A DNA stretch of 64,000 nt from Candidatus Peribacteria bacterium RIFOXYB1_FULL_54_35 (GCA_001787755.1 MFYJ01000001.1:23105-87104); one strand, 5' to 3'. Numbered from the stretch's first letter, positions 34,504 to 43,171 are shown. Made by a program: numbers and translations. Notes: generated by a model not told the origin, from the sequence alone.

Positions 34504-36999
34504 ATGCCCACCTTGAACCAGCTATTCCTGGGCCTCGGCTCTGCTGCATCTGTCTTCATCGGCGTGCATGTCGTGCTGTGGCTGTGCCGGCTTCTCGCGG
34601 ATTTCCGCCGTGAACGCGACCTCGTCTTCCTCCAGATTCTTGTCCCGAAAAAGGAAAGCAAAGAAGAGAAAGAAACGGAATCCGAACGCTACTCCTCCGG
34701 CCAGGACTTCCGTGAGGTGCTGGGGGTCATGGATCACTTCTACCAATCGCTCCACAGTCTGTACCACGGAACTGCAAGGCGGTGGTGGAGGGGGCAACCC
34801 TTCATCTCCTTTGAGTATGCTGCACTGCAAGGCGAAATCCTCTTTTTCGTCGTCTGCCCGCGGGCCATTGTCCACTTGATAGAAAAACAAATCACCTCCT
34901 TCTATCCCGATACCATCATCGACGAAGTGGAGGACTACAACATTTTCACAGACAAATCCATCGTTGCGGCACGGACACTCATCCCGCGAGGACCATTCAC
35001 GAAAATATTCAAAACATATCAGCAGCTTAAGAGTGATCCTCTGAGCACCATGACAAACGCCTTCTCGAAGCTGAAAGAAACTGAGGGGGCCGCCGTGCAG
35101 TTCGTCCTCCGCCCAGCCAAATCCGGCTGGCAGAAAAAACTGCAGAAAGAAGCCCAGAACCTTTTGAATCCCAAGAAGAAAAAAGGGCTCAGATGGTGGA
35201 ATCCCATTTCCTGGCTCAGCACCGGCTTCAGTCTCCTCACCACAGGAGATGATGTGGTAGATCTGCAATCTGAGAGCAAAGCAACGGGCGAGCGCGTGTC
35301 TCAGATGGTAGAGGAATACAGTAAAACTGTGGATGAGAAGGCAAGCAGCCCCGGTTTCACAGCAATGGTCCGTGTCGTCACCTCCGCAGATACTCTCCTC
35401 CGTGCACAGAACCTCCTCCAGGAAGTCTGTGCCGCATTCACGCAATTCAGCGACATACGCGGGAACCGCCTCAGGAGATCGAAGCTCTCCAGCAAGAGAA
35501 ACACCACCATCAGATTCATCCGGCGTTCCCCCCGACTGGGCATTCCTGCGGGTATCACAAGCCCCGTGATGCTCCTGGGAGCCCCTGAGCTCACAAGTTT
35601 CTTCCACTTCCCCAACATCAAGTACAACAAAGTAGAAACCATTAAATGGCAGAACTTCAAGGTGGCACCAGCACCCAAGAACATACCAACAGAGGGCTTG
35701 TTCCTTGGAACAAACACCTACCGGGGAGAGAAACGCAAGATATACATGGGCAACGAAGACCGCTTCAGGCATTTCTACATCATAGGGCAGACCGGCACGG
35801 GGAAATCTTCGATCATCCAGCTCATGGCACGCCAGGACTTCCATAACAATATTGGCTGCTGTGTGGTGGATCCGCACGGGTCACTCATTGAGGATCTGCT
35901 GCCGTACATTCCGCGCGAACGCGCCGACGACGTGGTGTATTTCAATCCCGCAGACACGGAAAGACCCATGGGACTCAACCTGCTGGAGGCGGAGACTCCG
36001 GAAGAGAAAGACCTTGTCGCACTCGATGCCATGAACATGATGGTGAAGATGTTCGGGGAAGAAATTTTCGGTCCGCGTATCCAGGACTACTTCCGCAACG
36101 GGTGTCTGACACTCATGGATGATGAGGATGAAGGCGGCGCCATCACCGACCTCGTGAAACTCTTCACGGACGAAGAGTGGCAGCGGTACAAAGTATCGAA
36201 AGTGAAAAACCCCATTGTCCGCGCATTCTGGGAAAAACAGATGGTCCAGACCGGACAGCGTGAGAAGCAGGAAATGATCCCCTACTTCGCAGCGAAGTTC
36301 GGCCAGTTCTACACCAATACGCTCATCCGGAACATCGTGGGGCAAACACGCAGTGCCTTCGATATCTCCAAGTGTATGAATGAGGGCAAGATCCTGCTCA
36401 TGAACCTGAGTAAAGGACTTGTTGGAGATATCAACGCCCAGCTCCTCGGTTTGATCATCGTGAGTAAAATACAGGTCGCAGCCATGCGCAGACAGCGGCA
36501 GACAAATGAGCAGCGCCGCGACTTCTACCTCTACATCGACGAGTTCCAGAACTTCGTAACCCCTTCCATTGAGTCCATTCTCTCCGAAGCCCGCAAGTAC
36601 CGCCTTGGCCTCATCCTCGCCCACCAGTACATCGATCAGCTGGAAAAAGAGAGCAAGATCTCCGGCAATATCAGCCTGAAGGGCGCAGTCTTCGGCAATG
36701 TGGGCACGATGATGTTCTACAAGATCGGTCCGCAGGACGCCGAAGTATGTGCGAAGGAAATGGCTCCGGTCTTCTCCGAACAGGACCTCATTAACATCGA
36801 TGCTTTCAAAGGAGCCATGAAACTGAGCGTGGAGGGCCAACCTTCCAGACCGTTCTCCATAGAGGTACCACGCCCCTGGCTCGACAAAACGTACCCCAAA
36901 GACGAGCAGGCAGCCGAGGCGTTCAAACAGCTCTCCCGCCTGACGTACGGCCGCGCGAAAGACTTCGTGGATAGGGAGATAATGAGGAGAATCGGGTAG
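34504..36999 (+). CDS. VirD4/TraD-like membrane-anchored DNA-transfer ATPase (copy 2)
   Basis: 831 aa. One N-terminal hydrophobic helix (about 5-30), a charged linker, a large N-domain, then the motor: Walker A GQTGTGKSS at 428-436, VVDPHGSLIEDLL, and Walker B FYLYIDEFQNFVTP followed by SEARKYRLGLILAHQYIDQL. Paralogue of 8823-11444, with the same ending (AKDFVDREIMRRIG versus KVFVDQEIEDRIG). Coupling ATPases of this type drive type IV secretion or conjugation; two different copies may serve two substrates or pair as a hetero-oligomer. TAGAAT (34490-34495) ends 8 nt before the ATG; no Shine-Dalgarno sequence. Confidence 0.87.
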   Translation: MPTLNQLFLGLGSAASVFIGVHVVLWLCRLLADFRRERDLVFLQILVPKKESKEEKETESERYSSGQDFREVLGVMDHFYQSLHSLYHGTARRWWRGQPFISFEYAALQGEILFFVVCPRAIVHLIEKQITSFYPDTIIDEVEDYNIFTDKSIVAARTLIPRGPFTKIFKTYQQLKSDPLSTMTNAFSKLKETEGAAVQFVLRPAKSGWQKKLQKEAQNLLNPKKKKGLRWWNPISWLSTGFSLLTTGDDVVDLQSESKATGERVSQMVEEYSKTVDEKASSPGFTAMVRVVTSADTLLRAQNLLQEVCAAFTQFSDIRGNRLRRSKLSSKRNTTIRFIRRSPRLGIPAGITSPVMLLGAPELTSFFHFPNIKYNKVETIKWQNFKVAPAPKNIPTEGLFLGTNTYRGEKRKIYMGNEDRFRHFYIIGQTGTGKSSIIQLMARQDFHNNIGCCVVDPHGSLIEDLLPYIPRERADDVVYFNPADTERPMGLNLLEAETPEEKDLVALDAMNMMVKMFGEEIFGPRIQDYFRNGCLTLMDDEDEGGAITDLVKLFTDEEWQRYKVSKVKNPIVRAFWEKQMVQTGQREKQEMIPYFAAKFGQFYTNTLIRNIVGQTRSAFDISKCMNEGKILLMNLSKGLVGDINAQLLGLIIVSKIQVAAMRRQRQTNEQRRDFYLYIDEFQNFVTPSIESILSEARKYRLGLILAHQYIDQLEKESKISGNISLKGAVFGNVGTMMFYKIGPQDAEVCAKEMAPVFSEQDLINIDAFKGAMKLSVEGQPSRPFSIEVPRPWLDKTYPKDEQAAEAFKQLSRLTYGRAKDFVDREIMRRIG

Positions 37000-37004
37000 A
37001 TCAT

Positions 37005-37085
37005 AAGAGAGAGTAATAGGGAATAGAGTACTAGGATAATGAGGCCCTATGTGTGGGGCCTATTACTCAATTCCCTATTATTCTT
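37005..37085. terminator. Long inverted repeat between copy-2 ATPase and sortase gene
   Basis: Left arm TAAGAGAGAGTAATAGGGAAT... to GAGGCCC, right arm GGGGCC-TATTACTCAATTCCCTATTATTCTTA. One arm has extra words. The genes converge. The AGTAATAG/ATTACT words recall the repeat at 25937-26003. Confidence 0.65.
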
Positions 37086-38319
37086 ACCTCAGAGCAACTG
37101 TCTCTATCGGTTTCGCATGCACAAGATAGCGCTGCGCGATGGAATCCGGCGGCCAGCAGGTGTAGAGAATGAGCTCCTCCCCTTCACCATCGTCATTGAA
37201 AGGATCTGTATCTTTCGCATCGATTGTTTCCTCGTAGGTTACTTCGTAGGTGTGCAGCTTCCCCTCGTACGTCACGTAAATCCTGTCCCCGGCTTTGAGC
37301 TGATTCACCTTGCGGAATATCTTGGTGTACTTCGAGACATCCCACGGATACCCACTGGAGTGACCATAGATCATGATCTTGCCACCCGCACCGGGATAGC
37401 TAAAGAGGTGCCCCACGCCGTCTTTGAGCGCAGCGAGAACACCCTGAGAAGAAAGCGGATCTATGGGATGTGTGATGGTGAGGTCCGTAACCCCGAGACT
37501 CGGCATAGTAATGGCAAAATACTTCTCTGACGCATACGGAAGCGTGCCCGCCTGTACGGTCGGTTGGGGCTGATTGATGACCTGAATAGTCTGCGGCTGC
37601 GGGAGGCTGATTGAGCGCGAGGAACTCGCCCCCTGGCTCTGGGTTCCCTGGGACACAGTTCTTCCATCGTTGAAAACAAGAACACCCGCCTCGCGAACAT
37701 ACATCATACGGTAGACCATCTCGAAGAACTGGCCGCGCGTAATCGGCTGACCAAGCCGCAGGGACTGCTGCTCCTGCAACACCGCATTGCGCAGAATTGC
37801 AGCGTTGATCGAGGACGTGTACCACTGCCCGGGAAAGTTCTGAATGGCAGCAGAAAGTCTCGCGAATTCTGTTTCTCCCGCTTCCCCGAATGACCGCGAG
37901 AGAAGAACCACCGCTTCCTCCACCGTGAGCAACTGCCCCGGCCGCAGGGTTCCCTCCGGATACCCTTTCACCACTTCTGCTTCGAACGCAGCCTCCACAA
38001 ACGGGGCAAACCACTGACTCTGCTGTACATCGGAAAAGAGAGGTAACGGCGGCATGTTCTCCTGGTACCACAGAACACGCTGCGCATACTTCTCCTGGGT
38101 GATCATGAGTACTTTGATCGCCTCTGCCCTGTTAAGAAACTTCTGGGGTCTCGCGAGTCCATCACTGTACCCCCGGAGTATCCCCTTCCCCGAGAGGTAC
38201 ACAAATGCGTCGCTGTAGAGCGTCTGGTCAGTATCGGGGAAACCAGCAGCGAATGCCCGTGTTCCGAAGCCCACGAGTAACACTGCCGCCAGCAGAAGGA
38301 GTAGCCTTTTATACTGCAT
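37084..38319 (-). CDS. SLH-anchored sortase-family transpeptidase
   Basis: 411 aa. Signal peptide (about 1-24), then three SLH motifs (about 28-200; e.g. KGYPEGTLRPGQLLTVEEAVVL), a Ser/Gln/Pro linker, and a C-terminal sortase barrel (about 265-411). The catalytic triad is visible: His in MIYGHSSGYPW, Cys in LILYTCWPPDS, Arg in AQRYLVHAKP. Sortases join sorting-signal proteins to the wall or polymerise pilins; combining the enzyme with SLH anchoring outside the membrane is uncommon. A probable substrate C-terminus is at 63830-64000. ATG 38319 is 11 nt after TAGATT. Confidence 0.87.
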   Translation of the reverse strand: MQYKRLLLLLAAVLLVGFGTRAFAAGFPDTDQTLYSDAFVYLSGKGILRGYSDGLARPQKFLNRAEAIKVLMITQEKYAQRVLWYQENMPPLPLFSDVQQSQWFAPFVEAAFEAEVVKGYPEGTLRPGQLLTVEEAVVLLSRSFGEAGETEFARLSAAIQNFPGQWYTSSINAAILRNAVLQEQQSLRLGQPITRGQFFEMVYRMMYVREAGVLVFNDGRTVSQGTQSQGASSSRSISLPQPQTIQVINQPQPTVQAGTLPYASEKYFAITMPSLGVTDLTITHPIDPLSSQGVLAALKDGVGHLFSYPGAGGKIMIYGHSSGYPWDVSKYTKIFRKVNQLKAGDRIYVTYEGKLHTYEVTYEETIDAKDTDPFNDDGEGEELILYTCWPPDSIAQRYLVHAKPIETVALR

Positions 38320-38330
38320 ACAAGGGAGCT

Positions 38331-38359
38331 AATCTAATGATTTTTCGCTTTTTTGTCAA
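38331..38359 (-). promoter_or_regulatory. Promoter of the SLH-sortase gene
   Basis: On the minus strand TTGACA (38359-38354), 17-bp spacer, TAGATT (38336-38331), then 11 nt to the ATG. A consensus -35 with optimal spacing. Confidence 0.8.
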
Positions 38360-38429
38360 GCACTCTTAGGATCTCTCCTGTGCCAAATCCCATTGCAAAT
38401 CGTCAATTCATGGCACTTTTGAGCTCCTA

Positions 38430-38458
38430 TCGACGAGGCATGGTGAAACACTTACGAT
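38430..38458 (+). promoter_or_regulatory. Promoter of the 38465 membrane-protein gene, leaderless
   Basis: TACGAT (38453-38458) ends 6 nt before the ATG at 38465. The -35 region TCGACG (38430-38435) is 17 bp upstream and weak. Confidence 0.5.
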
Positions 38459-38464
38459 GCAGGC

Positions 38465-40012
38465 ATGTTTTGCCCTCTCAAACGGCCTGTTCTCACATAC
38501 CTGCCCACTCTCACCCTCTGCGGATGCCTCCTCCTCTTCGGAACGTTCCTGAGCAGTCTCGCACATCCTACGTCCCTCGGAGATGGCATACGGCACCTCA
38601 CTCTCGCCCGTCTCCTGCAGGAAGGGAACTCGTTCGGAGGCTGGGGCGATGTTCTGTACTCAGGATACTTCAGCACACGGTCCTCTGATCCGTGGTTCCT
38701 CACGCACGTGCTGCTCATGCCTCTCGGCACTCTGGATATCGCGATTGCGGAGGACATGCTGATCCTGCTGCTCATTGGTGCGGTAGGCATCACCTTCCTT
38801 CTCTTCCTCAGAACCCTCCGCCTCTCCCCCGCTTCCCAGAGCATTCTTATCGCACTCCTCCTCCTCGGACACGTGCAATTTACGTTCCGCCTCCTCGTCG
38901 GCCGTCCGCTCTTCCTGATGGTCGCCCTCACCACGCTCACGCTGCTCACCGTCCTCCATAAACAACCATTGCTTCTCCTGGTACTCATGACCATAGCAAC
39001 ACTCCTCTCGCACCTCTTCGTGTTCCCGTTATTCATCTGCCTTCTGGGATCTCTCTGGCTCCTCTCACTCTCAAGAAAACGCACAGCCATGCTCACATTC
39101 CTCAGCGCACTCTCCGGCCTCGTGATTGGTCTTCTCCTCCATCCCCAGACAAGCAATTTTGTCCATTATGTTTTCACCATCTTCCTCAGAGTACCTTTCC
39201 TCACTGAGCTCGATACGGGCACAGAGATGCATTCGGGTATAGGGCGCATGGCAGCTGTTCTCACACTCCTCGGTGCCTGCCTCCTCTTCGCATATCATCT
39301 GTGGTACACACGCCGCGCCTCCTGGAAGGAAATGCACAGGCGAGGACTCAGTCTGACAGCCAGCATTGTTCTGGTGATGACACTCGGCATGCTCCTCTGG
39401 GTGCGCATGCTCGACTTCCTCTGGCCGCTCCTCCTCATTCTCCTCGCACAGGTACTGAGCCTGTACCCACCCATTGCCAAAGAAACAGCACATGTTCTCC
39501 TGCCCCGATGGGCGCTGCTCAGAAAATACACACTGGGAGTGCTCCTCCTCGTGCTCACCGTGAACACCGCTAAGACCTTCTATAGTTTCTCCACAGTCAA
39601 TGCAGAAAACGCGCTCAGCCACTTCACAGATCCGCTGAAGAACATTCCAGAGAAATCACGCGTGCTGAATGTGGACTGGGATCTCTTTCCTTCCCTCTTC
39701 AGCGCACGACCGGATCTCCTCTATGCGCGCGGAATGGACCCCTCGTACGACTACCTCTCCGATCCGGATTCCATTCGCTTCTTCGCTGCAGTACGAAATC
39801 CATCTGAAGAAACGGACTGGAATGTCTGGCTCACGGAGCTGATTCAACACATCCCTTCTGACTACCTTGCTCTCTGGAGAGCGGAAAAACGCAGGAACAT
39901 GATCGAAACACTCAACCAGAACAAATCCCTCGAGCATGTTGGCATGAGCGACCGCATTATCGTGTATAAAATCCTTCCTTCCACCGAGCAGTCCGCTCAG
40001 GATTCCGTATAA
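38465..40012 (+). CDS. Polytopic membrane protein, GT-C glycosyltransferase-like topology
   Basis: 515 aa with about ten to twelve TM helices (the first around LTLCGCLLLFGTFLSSL) and a soluble C-terminal domain (about 385-515) that should face outward. A large first loop after TM1 carries GDGIRHLTLARLL, where GT-C enzymes have their acidic catalytic residues; the MLDFLWPLL stretch also recalls GT-C or oligosaccharide-transfer proteins. No specific family is recognised, so the glycosyltransferase idea is weak. TACGAT lies 6 nt before ATG. Confidence 0.6.
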   Translation: MFCPLKRPVLTYLPTLTLCGCLLLFGTFLSSLAHPTSLGDGIRHLTLARLLQEGNSFGGWGDVLYSGYFSTRSSDPWFLTHVLLMPLGTLDIAIAEDMLILLLIGAVGITFLLFLRTLRLSPASQSILIALLLLGHVQFTFRLLVGRPLFLMVALTTLTLLTVLHKQPLLLLVLMTIATLLSHLFVFPLFICLLGSLWLLSLSRKRTAMLTFLSALSGLVIGLLLHPQTSNFVHYVFTIFLRVPFLTELDTGTEMHSGIGRMAAVLTLLGACLLFAYHLWYTRRASWKEMHRRGLSLTASIVLVMTLGMLLWVRMLDFLWPLLLILLAQVLSLYPPIAKETAHVLLPRWALLRKYTLGVLLLVLTVNTAKTFYSFSTVNAENALSHFTDPLKNIPEKSRVLNVDWDLFPSLFSARPDLLYARGMDPSYDYLSDPDSIRFFAAVRNPSEETDWNVWLTELIQHIPSDYLALWRAEKRRNMIETLNQNKSLEHVGMSDRIIVYKILPSTEQSAQDSV

Positions 40013-40020
40013 TCTGCGAA

Positions 40021-40089
40021 GTGGCACTCCAAATAGGCATCACCTACCTTCGCCCCGCATCCGCGGGGACTTCGGTGGGCAAGTCGGCC
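40021..40089 (+). pseudogene. Degenerate in-frame copy of the ychF 5' end with hairpin insert
   Basis: From 40021 the sequence reads VALQIGITYL, then eight extra codons from a GC hairpin (CCCCGC-atcc-GCGGGG, 40053-40068), then VGKSA. The intact ychF 104 bp downstream reads MALQIGIIGLPNVGKST. The duplicate thus covers the start and P-loop, in frame, broken by the hairpin. It has no function as a gene. Confidence 0.7.
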
Positions 40090-40124
40090 TCCCCTCTCCA
40101 TTCCTCTCAAGCGACTGATACGTT

Positions 40125-41219
40125 ATGGCTCTTCAAATAGGCATCATCGGCCTTCCGAACGTCGGGAAATCGACGCTTTTCAACGCGCTGACGCGCAGCA
40201 AAGGAGCTCAGTCTGCCAATTATCCCTTCTGCACAATCGAACCGAACGTCGGCATAGTGGAAGTGCCGGACACGCGCCTTCAGACACTCACCGAGATGGT
40301 GAAGCCGCAGAAAGTGATCCCCGCTGCCATCGAATTCGTCGATATCGCAGGACTGGTGAAAGGAGCCAGCAAAGGAGAAGGCCTCGGCAACCAGTTCCTC
40401 CATGCCATCCGGGAAGTCGATGCCCTCTGCCACGTGGTGCGGGAGTTTGAGGACACCAATATCACGCACGTTGAAGGGACTATAGATCCCAAGCGCGACT
40501 GCGAGACCATCGAAACAGAACTCATTCTCGCAGACCTGGAATCGATCGTGAAACGTATCGACAAAGTGGAAGGAGCCGCGCGCAGCGGAGACAAGGAGAA
40601 GCAGAAGGAGTTCGCTCTCCTCCGGCGCATGAAGGAAGCACTGGACACAGGAAAGATGGCACAGACAGTGGAAATGACCTCTGAGGAAAAGAAGCTCTCC
40701 AGGCAGTTCAATCTCCTCACAAATAAGCCGATCATCTACGCACTGAACATTGCGGAGAAGGCATTACAGTCTGCAAATGAGGCGAAGCAACGTACATCTC
40801 TTGGTCTCCCTCCGGATGCGCAGATCATCATGGTATCGGCGAAAATTGAGGAAGACCTCCAGGACCTCTCTCTGGAGGAAGCGACGGAAATGCTCAGAGA
40901 GATGGGTGTGGAATCATCCGGGCTCGACCAGCTCATCCAGGCAGCGTACGCCGCTCTCGGATACATCACGTACTTCACTGCAGGCCCGAAGGAGGTGCGC
41001 GCGTGGAACGTGCTCCGGGGTGCCAGCGCCCCGGAAGCGGCAGGCGTGATCCATACCGATTTCCAGAAAGGGTTCATCCGCGCCGAAACCATCGCGTACG
41101 CGGACTACGTCTCACTCGGAGGGGAACAGAGCGCCAAGGTAGCCGGAAAGATGCGGAGCGAGGGCAAGGAGTACGTGGTGCAGGACGGCGACGTGATGTA
41201 TTTTAAGTTCAATGTGTAA
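40125..41219 (+). CDS. ychF: YchF (Obg-family P-loop ATPase/GTPase)
   Basis: 364 aa. P-loop GLPNVGKSTLFNALT, then DIAGLVKGASKGEGLGNQFL, a helical coiled domain (about 125-200), the G4-like NKPIIYALNI, and the C-terminal TGS domain (GPKEVRAWNVLRG...EYVVQDGDVMYFKFNV). YchF binds ribosomes and hydrolyses ATP in stress responses. The N-terminus and length match the family. A degenerate copy of its first codons lies 104 bp upstream. Confidence 0.96.
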   Translation: MALQIGIIGLPNVGKSTLFNALTRSKGAQSANYPFCTIEPNVGIVEVPDTRLQTLTEMVKPQKVIPAAIEFVDIAGLVKGASKGEGLGNQFLHAIREVDALCHVVREFEDTNITHVEGTIDPKRDCETIETELILADLESIVKRIDKVEGAARSGDKEKQKEFALLRRMKEALDTGKMAQTVEMTSEEKKLSRQFNLLTNKPIIYALNIAEKALQSANEAKQRTSLGLPPDAQIIMVSAKIEEDLQDLSLEEATEMLREMGVESSGLDQLIQAAYAALGYITYFTAGPKEVRAWNVLRGASAPEAAGVIHTDFQKGFIRAETIAYADYVSLGGEQSAKVAGKMRSEGKEYVVQDGDVMYFKFNV

Positions 41220-41233
41220 TCGCAGAGGAAAAC

Positions 41234-41261
41234 TTGCTTTTTCCTATAAATGTACTATAAA
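41234..41261 (+). promoter_or_regulatory. Promoter of the 41269 gene, leaderless
   Basis: TTGCTT (41234-41239), 16-bp spacer, TATAAA (41256-41261), then 7 nt to the ATG at 41269. Confidence 0.65.
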
Positions 41262-41268
41262 TCTCACC

Positions 41269-41934
41269 ATGAGCATTGAAGTTACACCAGAACCGGCTCA
41301 GAAACCACTGGTCTCCTACAGGAGCCCAGAATGGGCCAACCTGCGTACTGGCGTAAGAGGAGATGAAACTGCAGTCGCACGTGCCCCCCGGCACCTGACC
41401 GAAACGGCAGGAGGAAATGGACAATCTGTGGAAAGAGCCGAAAAAGGAGAAACACCTGTAGAAGCAGCCAAAATCAACCACACCTCCCTGGCTCTCCAGG
41501 CAATCAGGACCCTCATTGTCGCAAGAATGCATTCGCTCCGCCCGGGTCCCCGGCCTTCCTTCAGAGAAGGAGACCGCCACGGCGAGCTGAAAAGAATATT
41601 GGCCTTGGCAGAAATCGGCGCTTCCCCCGGAGAACTTGTCTTTGCGCTGCGCAATTCACGGCACAAAGGCACACGGAACTTCGGCAAGCAACTATCCGTT
41701 ACGGATGGTGATGGATCTGTCACTCTCCAACCTGACTACGCAACAGAAGCAGAAATAGCACAGGAGATGATCAGACGCACAGATGCCCTTTTGGGACTGC
41801 TTGATCCGGATGACGAACCGGAATTTGCTCCTGCAGATACCCCTGCAGACAGAGCCTATGCTCAGGCAGATGATCACCTGTTCGACCCCCCGCCGGAGAC
41901 TCATGACGGAGAGACATCCGTAAAAGTCGCATGA
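41269..41934 (+). CDS. Hypothetical protein
   Basis: 221 aa, no family recognised. Soluble, with a Pro/Glu-rich N-terminus, a helical middle (about 70-120: LALQAIRTLIVARMHSLRPG, LKRILALAEIGASPGELVFAL) and an acidic Pro/Asp-rich tail (from about 180). The frame opens further upstream at 41212, inside ychF, but the promoter and ATG at 41269 define the start. Its stop overlaps the ATG of the next gene (ATGA), so translation is coupled. Confidence 0.6.
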   Translation: MSIEVTPEPAQKPLVSYRSPEWANLRTGVRGDETAVARAPRHLTETAGGNGQSVERAEKGETPVEAAKINHTSLALQAIRTLIVARMHSLRPGPRPSFREGDRHGELKRILALAEIGASPGELVFALRNSRHKGTRNFGKQLSVTDGDGSVTLQPDYATEAEIAQEMIRRTDALLGLLDPDDEPEFAPADTPADRAYAQADDHLFDPPPETHDGETSVKVA

Positions 41935-42404
41935 CGTTCATCGCACGCCAGGAACGGTTCACCTGCGAGCACTGCGGTGCGGAGGTGGAACCACTGAAGA
42001 ACGGTTCGTACCGCAACCACTGCCCGCACTGCCTGTACTCCAAGCATGTGGACAGGGAGGGACCGGGTGACCGCGCATCGGATTGTGGCGGAATGATGGA
42101 GCCGGTTGGGCTCACACACCGTTCAGGAAAAGGTTGGATGGTTGTACATCGCTGCCTGCAGTGCAAGAAAGAACTGCCAAATACGGCTGCCCCGGACGAT
42201 AACCTCGCCCTTCTCAGTGAAGCTCCACGGCCTTACGGCCGTGGCATCTCTTTGATGCGCCACCGCAAGGCGGCGGCGGAACCCGGCGTAGCGGGAGGCC
42301 ACTTCGCCCTTCGGGCTTCGCGGCTTCACCCGCATTCCTCCACGGGCTTACGCCCGTGGCCTCCTGCGGAGTCGGGTGAAAAAACCCTGAAGGATGAAAC
42401 ATAA
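41931..42404 (+). CDS. RNHCP-domain zinc-ribbon protein with hairpin-derived tail
   Basis: 157 aa. Residues 1-80 are a full RNHCP domain: FTCEHCGAEV, YRNHCPHCLYSKHVD, PGDRASDCGGMMEP, VHRCLQCKKELPN, with four CxxC-type pairs likely to bind two metals. RNHCP proteins are small and uncharacterised. Normally the chain ends soon after the last Cys pair and an acidic DD; here, after NTAAPDDNLALLSE, about 60 residues rich in Arg, Pro, Gly and His are encoded by a run of GC-rich hairpins (42223-42375). The natural end has apparently been replaced. Overlaps the previous stop by ATGA. Confidence 0.75.
   Translation: MTFIARQERFTCEHCGAEVEPLKNGSYRNHCPHCLYSKHVDREGPGDRASDCGGMMEPVGLTHRSGKGWMVVHRCLQCKKELPNTAAPDDNLALLSEAPRPYGRGISLMRHRKAAAEPGVAGGHFALRASRLHPHSSTGLRPWPPAESGEKTLKDET
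42223..42375. repeat. Cluster of GC-rich hairpins inside the RNHCP gene
   Basis: Two near-identical hairpins, CCACGGCC-ttac-GGCCGTGG (42225-42244) and CCACGGGC-ttac-GCCCGTGG (42340-42359), each preceded by CT, bracket smaller stems such as CGCCC-tt-GGGC. Repeated units in coding frame indicate insertion of palindromic elements. Confidence 0.75.
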
Positions 42405-42439
42405 TTTTGTTCATCTTTTTTCTTTTGTGCAAGGGCTCT

Positions 42440-42526
42440 TTACGATTTCACTCTTGAAAAACATCCATAGACAGCCGTAGGATAGCCGCCCATGCGAGTC
42501 TTCCTGATGGTCTGCGCCTTCGGCAT
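42440..42526 (-). CDS. Possible very small basic protein
   Basis: A 28-codon frame from ATG 42526 (or 31 from 42535) encodes MPKAQTIRKTRMGGYPTAVY and a short Cys/Arg/Lys tail. GGGAG lies 9 nt before ATG 42526. Composition is that of a tiny ribosome-associated protein, but I do not recognise it. It fills an otherwise empty 240-bp gap. Confidence 0.28.
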   Translation of the reverse strand: MPKAQTIRKTRMGGYPTAVYGCFSRVKS

Positions 42527-42545
42527 GCTTTTCATCTCCCTGTAA

Positions 42546-42655
42546 AAAGCTTGTTAGGTTTATAGCTTCGTTAGCTTCATTAGGGATTTGAACTTTGAAT
42601 TTGATTCCTTTGTACCTTCCTAATGCAGCTAAAGAAGCTAATAAGCTAGACCTCG
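42546..42655. repeat. Degenerate inverted repeat, family copy 2 (AGCTAA words)
   Basis: Left arm TTGTTAGGTTTATAGCTTCGTTAGCTTCATTAGG; right arm CCTAATGCAGCTAAAGAAGCTAATAAGCTAG; loop about 35 nt with ATTTGAACTTTGAATTTG. Same family as 34311-34476, 8 kb away. It also overlaps the 3' end of the next gene and may act as its terminator. Confidence 0.75.
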
Positions 42656-43095
42656 GAACTTCCGGCACTCATGAATCCCGCTGTGTACTGCTCACTCACT
42701 GATTTCTGCAACGGAATTTTCTCTGCGACATTCCCTTCGGGCTGCAGGACAATCTGCTCATTCCCCGAACTGGGATTCACATCGATGCCGACAGTGAACG
42801 CTCCTGATGCCAAAGCGTCCTGCACTTTGGGGGTGAGATTTCCCGCCTCGAGTATCTGCTCAGCCCCTTGTTCCCGGAGATCCTTCTCAATCTCTTTCCT
42901 GAGCTCTTCTTGTATCTTCGGTTCCGTCTCCAGTGCGAATTTGAGTTCTGCAAGGAGTTCGTTCTTCTCCATTTCACGCTCCAAATCTTCCGGACCCTTC
43001 ACACGCTCCCGGAGCCTCTCGTACTCCCCGGGACTCCGCAACCGCTTGCGAAGACGCTCTTTCTCGCGCGAGGGAAGTCTGTCGAACCAATCCAT
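42646..43095 (-). CDS. Hypothetical charged helical protein
   Basis: 149 aa from ATG 43095. Residues 1-75 are highly charged helix (LPSREKERLRKRLRSPGEYERLRERV), then ELLAELKFALETEPKIQEELRKEI, then a beta-rich end (AFTVGIDVNPSSGNEQIVLQ). No signal peptide; family not recognised. The frame extends to 43194, but TACACT at 43102-43107 (minus) ends exactly 6 nt before ATG 43095, fixing the start. Lies downstream of nrdJ. Confidence 0.6.
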   Translation of the reverse strand: MDWFDRLPSREKERLRKRLRSPGEYERLRERVKGPEDLEREMEKNELLAELKFALETEPKIQEELRKEIEKDLREQGAEQILEAGNLTPKVQDALASGAFTVGIDVNPSSGNEQIVLQPEGNVAEKIPLQKSVSEQYTAGFMSAGSSEV

Positions 43096-43171
43096 AGTCC
43101 CAGTGTAGCGATTTGGAGCCAGAACAAAAGGAGCAGACAGGCGTCCGCTCCTCCGTTTGCAGGAAAAAACC

